In this document: in pieces, positions 16,190 through 23,722 of the stretch
Position numbering within the stretch: position 1 is the first letter of the stretch
How the letters are laid out: every line of letters begins with the position of its first letter
Assembly: GCA_963693635.1 (NCBI GenBank)
Contig: CAVOBC010000024.1
Location: forward strand, 1-23,722
Origin: CAVOBC01 sp963693635
GTDB lineage: Bacteria; Pseudomonadota; Gammaproteobacteria; Pseudomonadales; Azotimanducaceae
Direction of reading: 5' to 3'
Length of the DNA stretch: 23,722 nt
Translations under genes and position numbers: made by a program
The notes under the pieces: model-generated
Told to the model about the DNA's origin: nothing
What the model saw: the letters and a program-made list of their open reading frames with translations, nothing else
Databases searched by the model: none

Positions 16190-17326
16190 CTAAATCCCGA
16201 AGTGACTGATATAGCGCGAACGATGAAAGGCCTGATTGCCGAAGGTGGTCGCGGTGGTTCGCGCCCGCTTCAGAAAGAGGCCCGCGTCGAACTCATCGGT
16301 CATGCCAATGCCGCCGTGCATCTGGATCATGTCATTCGACATATCGTGCACGAACTCGCCGACCTGGCACTTGGCGAGTGAGGCGAGAATCTGAGCGTCG
16401 CCCTCTTCCTCGTCGATCGCCTTGAGCGCTCCTTCAACACAGGAGCGGGCGAGTTCCATCTCCATGAAGTGCGTGGCGGCGCGGTGTCCAAGCGACTGGA
16501 AAGATCCAATCACCTGGCCGAACTGAACCCGCGTCTTCAGGTATTCAAGGGTCCTGTCAAAACATTCAGCGCCAGTGCCAAGCATCTCTGCGGCAAGGCC
16601 CGCTCGCGCTCGGTCCAGAACCGCGTCCAGCATTGCAAAGCCATCGCCCTCGGCGCTGATCAACGCGTCCATACCCACGACCACGTTGTCGAACGTCAGG
16701 TCTGCATAGCCCCGGCTGTCCGTTACGCTCAGTCGTCGGCGGGAGATACCCTGGGCGTCACCCGGTACGACAAAGAGCGAAATGCCAGCCTCGTCGCCCG
16801 CTTCACCGCCCGTTCGCGCTGCAACCACGAACGCGTCCGCTGCAAAGCCATCCAGTACAAACGCCTTTTCGCCGGTCAGTCCGAATCCGTCGCCCGTACG
16901 CGTCGCCTTCAAACTGATACCCGCCGGATTGTGATGCGGGCCCTCATCAACAGCCAGGGTCACAATAGCCTCACCGCTCACAATGCGCGGCAGCCAGGAC
17001 CGCTTGGCGTCTTCATTGTTCCCGGCCAGCAGCGCTGATGCGCCCACCAGGCACGACGCAAAGAGCGGCGATGCGGTCAGCCCGCGACCCAGTTCTTCAA
17101 GCACCACACCGAAGGTGCGGCAGTCCATGCCGGACCCGCCGTAGGCCTCCGGCACGATGATGCCACTCCAGCCAAGTTCGACGATCTTGCGCCAGGTATC
17201 GACCTCGAAGCCGATCTCGGCACCGCTGTCGCGCATCTGGCGAAAGCGAGCAACCGGCGCTTCCTCCCGAACCCAGGCCTGGGCCTGGTCTTTCAATATG
17301 GTCTGTTCTTCTGTCAGTACCGCCAT
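16190..17326 (-). CDS. Acyl-CoA dehydrogenase family protein, catalytic Glu not found
   Basis: This 378-residue flavoprotein has the three-part acyl-CoA dehydrogenase layout: N-terminal helices with GWSGIIVPEAYGGSG, a central beta domain with GEKAFVLDG, and a C-terminal helical domain with QMHGGIGMTDEFD. The C-terminus ends FGNQAFHRSRYISHF, where catalytic family members carry Glu-Gly in a (Y/I)EG(T/G) motif. No such Glu is evident. Subunits of this kind are known from heteromeric, steroid-degradation-type enzymes in which only the partner is catalytic. ATG 17326 is preceded by GGGAGGAA. The gene lies 72 bases after the catalytic-looking paralogue and is presumably its partner. A homodimer with another base remains possible. 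Confidence 0.88.
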   Translation of the reverse strand: MAVLTEEQTILKDQAQAWVREEAPVARFRQMRDSGAEIGFEVDTWRKIVELGWSGIIVPEAYGGSGMDCRTFGVVLEELGRGLTASPLFASCLVGASALLAGNNEDAKRSWLPRIVSGEAIVTLAVDEGPHHNPAGISLKATRTGDGFGLTGEKAFVLDGFAADAFVVAARTGGEAGDEAGISLFVVPGDAQGISRRRLSVTDSRGYADLTFDNVVVGMDALISAEGDGFAMLDAVLDRARAGLAAEMLGTGAECFDRTLEYLKTRVQFGQVIGSFQSLGHRAATHFMEMELARSCVEGALKAIDEEEGDAQILASLAKCQVGEFVHDMSNDMIQMHGGIGMTDEFDAGLFLKRARTTATTFGNQAFHRSRYISHFGI

Positions 17327-17368
17327 GATTCCTCCCTAAAACAGTGTCTCGCTAGTTCTTGTGCCCGC

Positions 17369-17387
17369 CCCAGAACAGAGTTCTGGG
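17369..17387. other. Short hairpin between the two acyl-CoA dehydrogenase genes
   Basis: CCCAGAAC-AGA-GTTCTGGG is a perfect eight-base stem with a three-base loop. It lies in the 72-base gap between the two leftward dehydrogenase genes. It could set their relative expression or mark an RNA-processing point. The preceding CTAGTTCTTGT resembles the lead of the 16107 hairpin. Confidence 0.45.
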
Positions 17388-17398
17388 ACAGAAACTCG

Positions 17399-18586
17399 CT
17401 AGTAGCCCTTGAGACCCAGTACGCGCTTGGCAACGAGGTTCAGATTCACCTCGTTGGAGCCGCCTTCGATAGAATTTGCCTTGGACCGGAGCCAACCACG
17501 GGTGTACTGGAGTTCAGATTCCGTGAAACCGTCCCCCTCCCAGCCAACGCCCCGGTTGCCCATGACCTCGATCATGAGTTCGTCCCGTTGCTGATTCATC
17601 TTCGCCCAGGCCACCTTCATGATGCCGATCGCCGGTGACGGCCCGTTGACCGCTGCCTCGTCACTGAAGCGGGACGCGGTGAGATTGAACGAGTGCGCGT
17701 GCATTTTCTGCTTCGCGATGCGCTCACGCAGACCGCCGTCTGCGAGCACCCCATTGACGAGTCCGATGTGGTCCCGCGCGGCATGTTCGATGTCATAGCG
17801 GGGGGCCCCGCGACCTCCCGCGCCGGCGATTCCCTGCCGTTCGTGCAGCAAGAGGTGCTTGCCGATCGACCAGCCCTTGTTCTTCTCACCGATCAGGTTT
17901 TCCTTCGGCACAACAACATCGGTAAAGAACACCTCGTTGAAGGGCGAGGAACCTGATATCAACCTGATTGGTTTAACTTCAACGCCCGGTGACTTCATGT
18001 CGAGCGTCAGAAAGCTAATGCCCTCATATTTGCTTGCCTTCTCGGTGCGGAAGACGCCGTACATCCAGTCTGCCTCGAGCGCACCGGAGGTCCAGATCTT
18101 GGAGCCATTGAGCACGAAGTGATCGCCCTGATCCTGCGCGAAGGACTGCAGACTCGCAAGGTCTGACCCGGCACCCGGTTCGGAATAGCCCTGACACCAG
18201 TGCAACTCACCCCGGACCATCGGTGGCAGGTAGCGCTGCTTCTGCTCCTCGGTCGCGATATCGAGGAGGGTCGGCCCGAACATCATGACGCCGAAGCCAC
18301 CGATCGGATTGAATGCATCGATCGAACGCATCTCCTCGCGCAGGACCACAGACTCTTCCTGCGACAGGCCACCGCCGCCGTAGGCGGCAGGCCAGGTCGG
18401 AACAGACCAGCCCTTGCCGCCAAGACGATCTTGCCAAAGCTTCATGTCGCCGCTGAACGTTGCGCCGAAACCGGCCGGGACCGACGGCGGCTTACCCTTG
18501 AGCGACGCAGGAAAGTTCTCTGATAGCCAGGCTCGCGCTTCCTCGCGGAAGGCATCCAGCTCCGATGTTGTTTTCTCGCTATCCAT
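17399..18586 (-). CDS. Acyl-CoA dehydrogenase
   Basis: This 395-residue enzyme should introduce the alpha-beta double bond into an acyl-CoA using FAD, passing electrons to an electron-transfer flavoprotein. The N-terminal domain contains WPAAYGGGGLS. The flavin- and substrate-binding stretch YSEPGAGSDLASLQ is followed by LNGSKIWTSGA. The C-terminus carries IEGGSNEVNLN, in which Glu374 is the expected catalytic base. The sequence type resembles FadE/ChsE-like dehydrogenases acting on bulky or branched acyl groups. ATG 18586 has GGAGG eight bases upstream. It is the middle gene of the leftward set, after the serine hydrolase (149-base gap) and before the non-catalytic-looking dehydrogenase (72-base gap). 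Confidence 0.92.
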   Translation of the reverse strand: MDSEKTTSELDAFREEARAWLSENFPASLKGKPPSVPAGFGATFSGDMKLWQDRLGGKGWSVPTWPAAYGGGGLSQEESVVLREEMRSIDAFNPIGGFGVMMFGPTLLDIATEEQKQRYLPPMVRGELHWCQGYSEPGAGSDLASLQSFAQDQGDHFVLNGSKIWTSGALEADWMYGVFRTEKASKYEGISFLTLDMKSPGVEVKPIRLISGSSPFNEVFFTDVVVPKENLIGEKNKGWSIGKHLLLHERQGIAGAGGRGAPRYDIEHAARDHIGLVNGVLADGGLRERIAKQKMHAHSFNLTASRFSDEAAVNGPSPAIGIMKVAWAKMNQQRDELMIEVMGNRGVGWEGDGFTESELQYTRGWLRSKANSIEGGSNEVNLNLVAKRVLGLKGY

Positions 18587-18735
18587 TTCCCAATCCTCCG
18601 TTGGTGATCGGCGGGTAATATACCGACATCAGACTGTCGATCCCATCGATCGATTCAGGGCCGGCTTCAACAAATGCTCAAGGACCGGGTCCAGTAATCG
18701 CGCGTTGTGCACGACTATCGATTCGGTAACGCCAA

Positions 18736-19887
18736 TCAGAGGCAGGCGTAGAGCGCATCCACCAGTTGTCTCGATCTAGGCACCACGTTGGGATCGGCCT
18801 GCATCTGGTTCATCGCGTAGCCAAACCCCACCTTCGCTCCCCGGTCGGCAAAGCCGAGCGAACCACCCGCGCCGCCATGGCCAAGTGACGTGTCATTCGG
18901 GCCATAGCCACCATCGGTGTTCAACATGAAGCCCCGCGCGCGTCTCATTGGTACGCCCGTAACAAGGTCGATATCCAGGTCGACCTCGAGTTGGGCGGCC
19001 GCATCGATACCCTCTGGACGCAGTAGGCGGACGCCATCAATCTCGCCATCACCAGCGATGGCGGCGTAGATGCGGGCGACGCCCCTTGCGTTAGCCTGAC
19101 CGTTGGCGGCTGCGAGTTCCGCCTTGCGCCACGCTGTGGAGCAAGCGTGCTTGTACGGCGCGATCACGGGGTTGGCAAGGGCAATGGCGTTCAGCGGTGG
19201 CGACGATGCGGGCGGTCCGTCTGCCGCCACAGGTTGACGCCGCGCACGGTTGGGGCCAATGAGATCAGCCACACGGCGCATCTCCGAGTCGGGCAGGCCA
19301 ACGTAAAAGTCCGCGCCAAGCGGTTGACAGACATGCTTCGCCAGATACTGGCCGAGCGTTTTACCCGAGACCCGGCGCGTCAGTTCACCGGCGAGAAATC
19401 CCCAGGTCACCGCGTGATAACCCGCGCCCTCGCCCAGCGGCCACAGGGGTGGCTGGTTTGCGAGCAGGTCGACCATTAATCCCCAGTCGTACAGGTCCTC
19501 TACCGTGAGCTTGCGATCGACGCCGGCGACGCCACCCTGATGCGACAGCAGTTGTGCGACGGTGACGTCGCCTTTGCCCCGTGCGCCAAATTCCGGCCAG
19601 TAGTCCGTCACCCTAGCCGAAAAGTCGAGCAGCCCCTCGTCCACGAGCATCGCTGTGACAAGCGATGCGGGGCCCTTGGTGGTGGAGTACACATTGACGA
19701 GCGTGTCTTCCTGCCACGGCCGCGTCTGGGCCTGGTCCTGCCACCCGCCCCACAGGTCCACCACCTTTTCACCGCCGACGTAGACACACACCGATGCGCC
19801 CACTTCAACATCATCCCACAGAGACTCGAATACCCGCTTGATGGGTTCGAACCGTGTTGCGCAAGCGCCGTCGATTGAGACAGACAT
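18736..19887 (-). CDS. Serine hydrolase, class C beta-lactamase/EstB family
   Basis: This 383-residue protein is a penicillin-binding-protein-like serine hydrolase, most similar in layout to EstB-type esterases rather than to resistance enzymes. The SxxK motif is STTK (Ser68, Lys71). Tyr157 in GYHAVTWGF fits the conserved Tyr. GHGGAGGSLGFAD near the C-terminus stands where beta-lactamases have the KTG strand. LLSHQGGV (113-120) is a typical family segment. No signal peptide is present, so it is probably cytoplasmic and cleaves esters. ATG 19887 is preceded by AGGA at six bases. It heads the leftward set with two acyl-CoA dehydrogenases and is divergent from the two-domain CoA-transferase, which suggests a role in supplying an acyl group. 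Confidence 0.9.
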   Translation of the reverse strand: MSVSIDGACATRFEPIKRVFESLWDDVEVGASVCVYVGGEKVVDLWGGWQDQAQTRPWQEDTLVNVYSTTKGPASLVTAMLVDEGLLDFSARVTDYWPEFGARGKGDVTVAQLLSHQGGVAGVDRKLTVEDLYDWGLMVDLLANQPPLWPLGEGAGYHAVTWGFLAGELTRRVSGKTLGQYLAKHVCQPLGADFYVGLPDSEMRRVADLIGPNRARRQPVAADGPPASSPPLNAIALANPVIAPYKHACSTAWRKAELAAANGQANARGVARIYAAIAGDGEIDGVRLLRPEGIDAAAQLEVDLDIDLVTGVPMRRARGFMLNTDGGYGPNDTSLGHGGAGGSLGFADRGAKVGFGYAMNQMQADPNVVPRSRQLVDALYACL

Positions 19888-20062
19888 GACGATCCTGGAT
19901 CAAGATAGAAACAAGAGAATAAACCAACTCGGCGAAGCGCGACCAATCGCAGGGCACGCGCGGCGCGGTAAGTTTCGCAGGTCAAGCCGTCACGAACGTT
20001 CGGCGTTCCGCCTCGCCCACCGAAACATGATTTAATCCAGCCACCATAGCAGGAGCATCAAC

Positions 20063-22441
20063 ATGTCAGATGGCCCACTCGCAGGCTTATCCATCGTGGA
20101 CCTGACCGATGAGCGCGGCATATACGGCGTAAAGCTTCTGGCCGACCTTGGCGCTGCGGTGGTGCGCCCGGAAGTCCCTGCCGGGGACCCGCTTCGTGCG
20201 CGCGGGCCCCACGCCGGGGACGTCTCCCTGTGGTACACGTTTTTTGCTTCATCGAGACGGACCTGCGCGCTTGACCCTGCTTCAGACGCTGGCCGGGAAA
20301 TCCTGCGAGCACTAATCGAGTCGGCCGACATGGTCATCAGTTGCCCCGGGGTGATGACGACCGCAGCCGCCATCGATTCGCGCCTCCGCGAGCGGCCCGA
20401 ACTGGTGCATATCGAAACCTCGTCGTTCGGACCGAACGGACCCTGGCGTGATTTCCTTGCACCCGACCTTGTCGCCGGCGCGCTGGGCGGGTCGGTCGCC
20501 ACCAACGGTGACGTCGACACGCCTCCCCTCAAGACGGCCGGAGAGCTCAATTTCATGGTGTCGGGCGCCTACACGGCGATTGCCGCGCTCGCTGCCCGCA
20601 ACCATCAGCAGGCGACCGGCGATGGGCAAAGAGCGGATGTTTCCGTGCACGAGTGCATCGCCTCCTGTCTGGAACACGTCCTGATGTGGCATTGGTATGC
20701 GCGCGAACGTCCGTTGCGGCCGCATCCCGCGTTGCCTCGCCGCGGCAGTCTGCACTGGTCGAACGCCTACGTTGTGATGCAGGCCAGGGGTGGATCGATC
20801 ATGGTCACGCCAACGCCGAACATGGATGCCCAGCTTGCCTGGCTGGTCGAAGAGGACGCCCACGGTGACATCTTCGATGAGAAGTACCAGGACCCCGCTA
20901 ACATGGGCGCATTCATCACACGCTTTATGGAACTGCTCGCCAACTGGGTCGCCACCAAAGACGTGGAAGAACTTTTCCATGCCGCACAGGAGCGGCATTG
21001 CCCCTTCGGGTGGGTCCTGCCGATAGAGAAGGTGGCCGAGAACCCACAACTCCAGGCGCGGGATTGGTGGGTGGATTACGATGCGGGTGGCACCCGGTTG
21101 AAGACTGCGGGAACCCCCTTTCACTTCAGTGCAACGCCCTGGCAAACGTCGGCCCCTGCACCCATCGATGCAAGCAATGTCATAGACACACTCGGCTGGA
21201 AGACTTCCGCACAAGGCTCCGCGCAGGCGACTCACGACCGCCCGCTTGAAGGCGTCAAGGTGCTCGATTTCAGCCATGTGCTCGCTGGGCCGTTTGCAAC
21301 TCGCATTCTGGCGGACATGGGCGCCGATGTTGTCCGGGTCAACTCGGCAGAGCGCGCGACCGGTGCCAACATGCCGGGCTCTGCGTACTACGCGATGTGG
21401 AACCGCAACAAGCGTTCCCTCGCCCTCGACATGTCAACCGATGGCGCCAAGCCCATCGCCCACCGACTCGTGCAGGAAGCGGACATCGTTATAGACAACT
21501 TCTCGGTCGGTGTGCTCGACCGCTGGGGCATCGGCTTCGAGGCGGTATCGAACTCCAATCCGGGCGTCATCTACGTCGAAATGTCCGGTATGGGCGATAC
21601 GGGTCCGTGGTCAAAATACGTGACGTTTGCGCCGACCATTCACGCGCTCGCCGGCCTCACCCACCTCACCGGTGTTCCCGGCCGCGAAGACATCGGCATC
21701 GGCTTCTCCTACAACGATCATCAGGCCGGACTGCACGGCACGGTCGCCCTGCTCGCCGCGCTCGAAGCCCGACGTCGCACCGGCCAAGGTCAGCGCGTGG
21801 ACATCTCGCAGTTCGAAGTTGGCGTCAATTTCAACGGCCCCGCCCTGATGGACTACTTCGCAAACGGTGTCGCCGCGCGCCCGACCGCAAACGGATTGCC
21901 CTACGACAACGCGGCCCCCCACAATTGCTTCCCTTGCCATGCGGACGGGGCGGACATCCTGGATGAACGCTGGATCGCAATCGCCTGTATGACGGACGCT
22001 CAATGGGAAGCCTTCAAAGGCGTGATGGGCAGCCCGACCTGGGCTGACGATCCCGCACTTGGCACCGCGCCCGGACGGGTCGCCAGCGAGACCCTGGAAT
22101 CCCGCGTTGCCGAGTGGACCCGCGGCCAGGATGTAGTCGACCTGATGTCGAACTGCCAGGCGGCCGGCGTACCAGCAGGCGTCGTGCAGGACTCCATCGA
22201 CATGGTCGAAAGAGATCCACAATTCGCTCATGACGGCTTCCTGAAGACACTGGCCCCGGCCGATGAGTTTCAGGGCGAGACGTACTACGACCGGCTTGCC
22301 ATTCGCTTCGCAAAGACGCCATGCGACGACTATCGGCCTGTGTCACCGTTAGGTTCGGACAACACGCGTGTGCTGACGGAGTGGATTGGCTTGACCGAAG
22401 AGCAAATTGCCGACGCTGACGCAGCCGATGTTCTCCGCTAG
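20063..22441 (+). CDS. Two-domain CaiB/BaiF CoA-transferase
   Basis: This 792-residue protein is a head-to-tail fusion of two family III CoA-transferase domains, about 1-365 and 393-792. The second opens with a classic start (LEGVKVLDFSHVLAGPFATR, about 395-414). The first keeps the predicted catalytic Asp135 in APDLVAGALGG. The second has APTIHALAGL, with Thr525 at that place. The first domain in turn has lost the usual conserved Q/H-x-AGP segment after its first strand. The halves thus appear complementary, perhaps forming one active interface, since family III enzymes normally act as interlocked dimers. ATG 20063 is preceded by AGGAG. It is divergent from the hydrolase/acyl-CoA dehydrogenase set across a 175-base gap. 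Substrates are unknown. Confidence 0.9.
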   Translation: MSDGPLAGLSIVDLTDERGIYGVKLLADLGAAVVRPEVPAGDPLRARGPHAGDVSLWYTFFASSRRTCALDPASDAGREILRALIESADMVISCPGVMTTAAAIDSRLRERPELVHIETSSFGPNGPWRDFLAPDLVAGALGGSVATNGDVDTPPLKTAGELNFMVSGAYTAIAALAARNHQQATGDGQRADVSVHECIASCLEHVLMWHWYARERPLRPHPALPRRGSLHWSNAYVVMQARGGSIMVTPTPNMDAQLAWLVEEDAHGDIFDEKYQDPANMGAFITRFMELLANWVATKDVEELFHAAQERHCPFGWVLPIEKVAENPQLQARDWWVDYDAGGTRLKTAGTPFHFSATPWQTSAPAPIDASNVIDTLGWKTSAQGSAQATHDRPLEGVKVLDFSHVLAGPFATRILADMGADVVRVNSAERATGANMPGSAYYAMWNRNKRSLALDMSTDGAKPIAHRLVQEADIVIDNFSVGVLDRWGIGFEAVSNSNPGVIYVEMSGMGDTGPWSKYVTFAPTIHALAGLTHLTGVPGREDIGIGFSYNDHQAGLHGTVALLAALEARRRTGQGQRVDISQFEVGVNFNGPALMDYFANGVAARPTANGLPYDNAAPHNCFPCHADGADILDERWIAIACMTDAQWEAFKGVMGSPTWADDPALGTAPGRVASETLESRVAEWTRGQDVVDLMSNCQAAGVPAGVVQDSIDMVERDPQFAHDGFLKTLAPADEFQGETYYDRLAIRFAKTPCDDYRPVSPLGSDNTRVLTEWIGLTEEQIADADAADVLR

Positions 22442-22657
22442 CGGGTTCTTGTCCTGACGAGATCCGAAGAGCGCAAGTCGACCATCCTGGGGCAATACAG
22501 GCCGCGGTCGGCGCGTTCAAATCCGATCATCTGTGTCCGATAGGCATCGACGCGCTTTACAAACAAACCGGGGCATACCTCTAACCTCGTGATATATGTG
22601 ATAGCACAGGTCTTGCGCGATGTGAATCGACTCCCATTCATTCGCTCGAGAACGACC

Positions 22658-23232
22658 ATGGCCAGAAAACTCGCTCTATCTGCTTTACTTGGCACATTCG
22701 CCATGACCATGGCCATGCAAGCCGCCGCCGTCGCGATCTTCTCAGATCTGGCGTCATTCGACGCAACCGCGACTTCACCACCTTTGTCACGCTGCCCGGG
22801 ACAACCGACCGCGGCTTCTATGACCTGACCGAAGAACACCACGTCATGGCAGGCGCTAGTGGGGCTGGTGCACCCGGGTCCGGCGGTTATCTCATCTTTG
22901 GATTCGGTGATCCCATCGCACGCTTTGACTTCGACGCAGCGATCACGTCCATGGGCTTTCTGCACAACTCGACGTCACCGTCCAAGACACTGCGCATCAC
23001 GGCCGGCGGCACCGTCACCGATCTGCTCGTAACTTCCCCGACGGGAGCGAGCGACTTCTTCGGCATCGCCTTTGATGCCGCGGTTACGTCGGTCCGAATT
23101 GCAAACATCACCGGGGCCGGCAACATCAACATCGATGACTTGCGTACTTCGGTACCGGGCCCGGCAACGCTGCCGCTGCTTAGCCTGGCACTCTTAGGGC
23201 TTAACGGCAGCAAACGATCGCTAACGGCCTGA
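22658..23232 (+). pseudogene. Frameshifted secreted protein with PEP-CTERM-like C-terminus
   Basis: A signal peptide (MARKLALSALLGTFAMTMAM, cleavage likely after QAAA) starts at ATG 22658 and reads into FSDLASFDATA. The frame then runs to a stop near 22829. From about 22771 the next frame continues the protein smoothly (DFTTFVTLPGTTDRG) and stays open to 23232. Adding a single G near 22769-22771 would join both parts into about 191 residues. The C-terminus has VPGPATLPLL, a hydrophobic segment and a basic tail, a variant of the PEP-CTERM/VPLPA sorting signal that exosortase systems recognise. No exosortase gene is present here. The gene is either truly inactivated or carries a sequencing or assembly error. 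The function of the mature part is not recognised. Confidence 0.7.
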
Positions 23233-23548
23233 ACCGGCTTAGGCCTACTTTGGACGAACCCCCATTCAGGAGTTGGCAATAAAGGCGCGGCGCGGCGTCC
23301 CCTGAACCGCTAACGATAGTCCGATACTCCGGCCTTCCCCGTCGGTCCCGGATCTCATGCGTTTCCCACTTTGCAGAGACGAAGAAAATCAAAAGCTTGC
23401 TGTCGCGGATGCGCGGCGCTATCGCGTCTCGCCAGTGCGCACCGCCACTGATGCCCTCGTCCCACCACACACGCACTTCCTGGTCCTGCAGCCAGCGGAC
23501 GATTGGAAAGGCGTCGGCTTCGTCATCGTCATCGTGGGAATAGCTGAT
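23201..23548 (-). pseudogene. TIR-domain remnant lacking a start codon
   Basis: The minus-strand frame reads ISYSHDD at 23548, then RWLQDQEVRVWWDEGIS, then GAHWRDAIAPRI and KLLIFFVSAKW, which is the order of TIR-domain strands and helices (first strand, BB-loop-like WWDEGI, third strand). TIR domains act in signalling or as NAD-cleaving effectors. After about 23345 the similarity fades into unrelated sequence until the stop at 23201. Upstream, the frame meets a TAG at 23615-23617 with no ATG between. A repeat-like hairpin occupies the place where the start would be. The C-terminal half of the domain and any partner domain are missing, so this is most likely a decayed gene. It overlaps the end of the secreted-protein gene by 32 bases. 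Confidence 0.65.
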
Positions 23549-23586
23549 TCTTCTCCCAAAATTGTCATCCTGACAGTCCTTGGGAG
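23548..23586. repeat. Compound hairpin, related to the 16107 element
   Basis: An outer stem CTCCCAA/TTGGGAG (23553-23559 with 23580-23586) encloses an inner stem TGTCA/TGACA (23563-23567 with 23571-23575). The lead TTCTTCTCCCA and core ATTGTCAT match the hairpin at 16107-16144. It abuts the first recognisable codon of the TIR remnant. Confidence 0.6.
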
Positions 23587-23642
23587 TCGGTTTGCTAGCA
23601 AAACTCGCATTCTCCTACAGATCAAGAAGCTTGCGAAAAATG

Positions 23643-23662
23643 GCGGTGCATCCCTGCACCGC
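23643..23662. other. Short perfect hairpin near the right edge
   Basis: GCGGTGCA-TCCC-TGCACCGC is an eight-base stem with a four-base loop. It lies in 104 bases without a recognisable gene up to the window edge. Its role is unknown; no T-run follows on either side. Confidence 0.45.
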
Positions 23663-23722
23663 TCGCCAGTTCCCGTGTCGGCAATGCACTCGTCCAGGGA
23701 GCGCGCAGACAAGCAACCGTTT

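Noticed and set aside
18736..19887. Beta-lactamase resistance gene
   Set aside because: The SxxK and Tyr fit the fold, but there is no signal peptide and no KTG motif, and the neighbours are acyl-CoA enzymes. An EstB-type esterase is more likely.
10474..22441. Biosynthetic or defence gene cluster
   Set aside because: No carrier protein, synthetase, transporter, nuclease or helicase is present. The content is catabolic oxidation and hydrolysis.
23419..23712. 97-codon minus-strand frame at the right edge
   Set aside because: It runs across two hairpins and overlaps the TIR remnant in another frame. Its translation is Arg/Cys-rich with no recognisable domain.

Overview
The window is GC-rich (about 60% by eye) and densely coded. 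It fits the chromosome of a Gram-negative bacterium, most likely an uncultured, possibly marine or host-associated, proteobacterium (gammaproteobacterial by inference only). The gene content points this way: CaiB/BaiF CoA-transferases, acyl-CoA dehydrogenases, phytanoyl-CoA dioxygenase-like enzymes, N-acyl-D-amino-acid deacylase-like amidohydrolases and HSL-type esterases, plus a secreted protein with a PEP-CTERM-like C-terminus. There are no rRNA or tRNA genes, no CRISPR array, no transposase or integrase, and no dedicated transcription factor.

Layout, left to right. (1) 97-843 (-) is a NUDT19-like Nudix hydrolase, divergent from two tandem D-2-hydroxyacid dehydrogenases (1145-2119 and 2261-3310, +). 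(2) 4711-3360 (-) is a two-gene unit: a phytanoyl-CoA dioxygenase-like protein whose stop overlaps the GTG start of a second Nudix hydrolase. (3) 5121-6044 (+) is an HSL-family esterase with a small tandem repeat at its 3' end. (4) 10208-6470 (-) is a probable operon of an aldo/keto reductase, a second HSL-family esterase and a CaiB/BaiF CoA-transferase, with a 70-bp hairpin-bearing duplication before the last gene. (5) 10474-16102 (+) holds an amidohydrolase, a strong terminator, a membrane zinc peptidase, a second phytanoyl-CoA dioxygenase-like protein and a paralogous amidohydrolase. (6) 19887-16190 (-) is a serine beta-lactamase-type hydrolase followed by two acyl-CoA dehydrogenases. (7) 20063-22441 (+) is a two-domain CaiB/BaiF protein. 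(8) 22658-23232 (+) is a PEP-CTERM-like secreted protein broken by a one-base frameshift, and 23548-23201 (-) is a TIR-domain remnant without a start codon.

How the genes may work together (inference): hydrolases and deacylases release carboxylic acids from esters or N-acyl compounds, CoA-transferases activate them, paired acyl-CoA dehydrogenases desaturate them, and 2-oxoglutarate dioxygenases and NAD(P) oxidoreductases handle branched or hydroxylated intermediates. Enoyl-CoA hydratase, 3-hydroxyacyl-CoA dehydrogenase and thiolase genes are absent, so any pathway must be completed elsewhere.

I found no clear-cut new defence or mobile system. The best leads are the two amidohydrolase paralogues that appear to lack the usual second-metal histidines, the acyl-CoA dehydrogenase pair in which only one partner keeps the catalytic Glu, the asymmetric two-domain CoA-transferase, and several small repeats at gene ends, one of which abuts the broken TIR reading frame.
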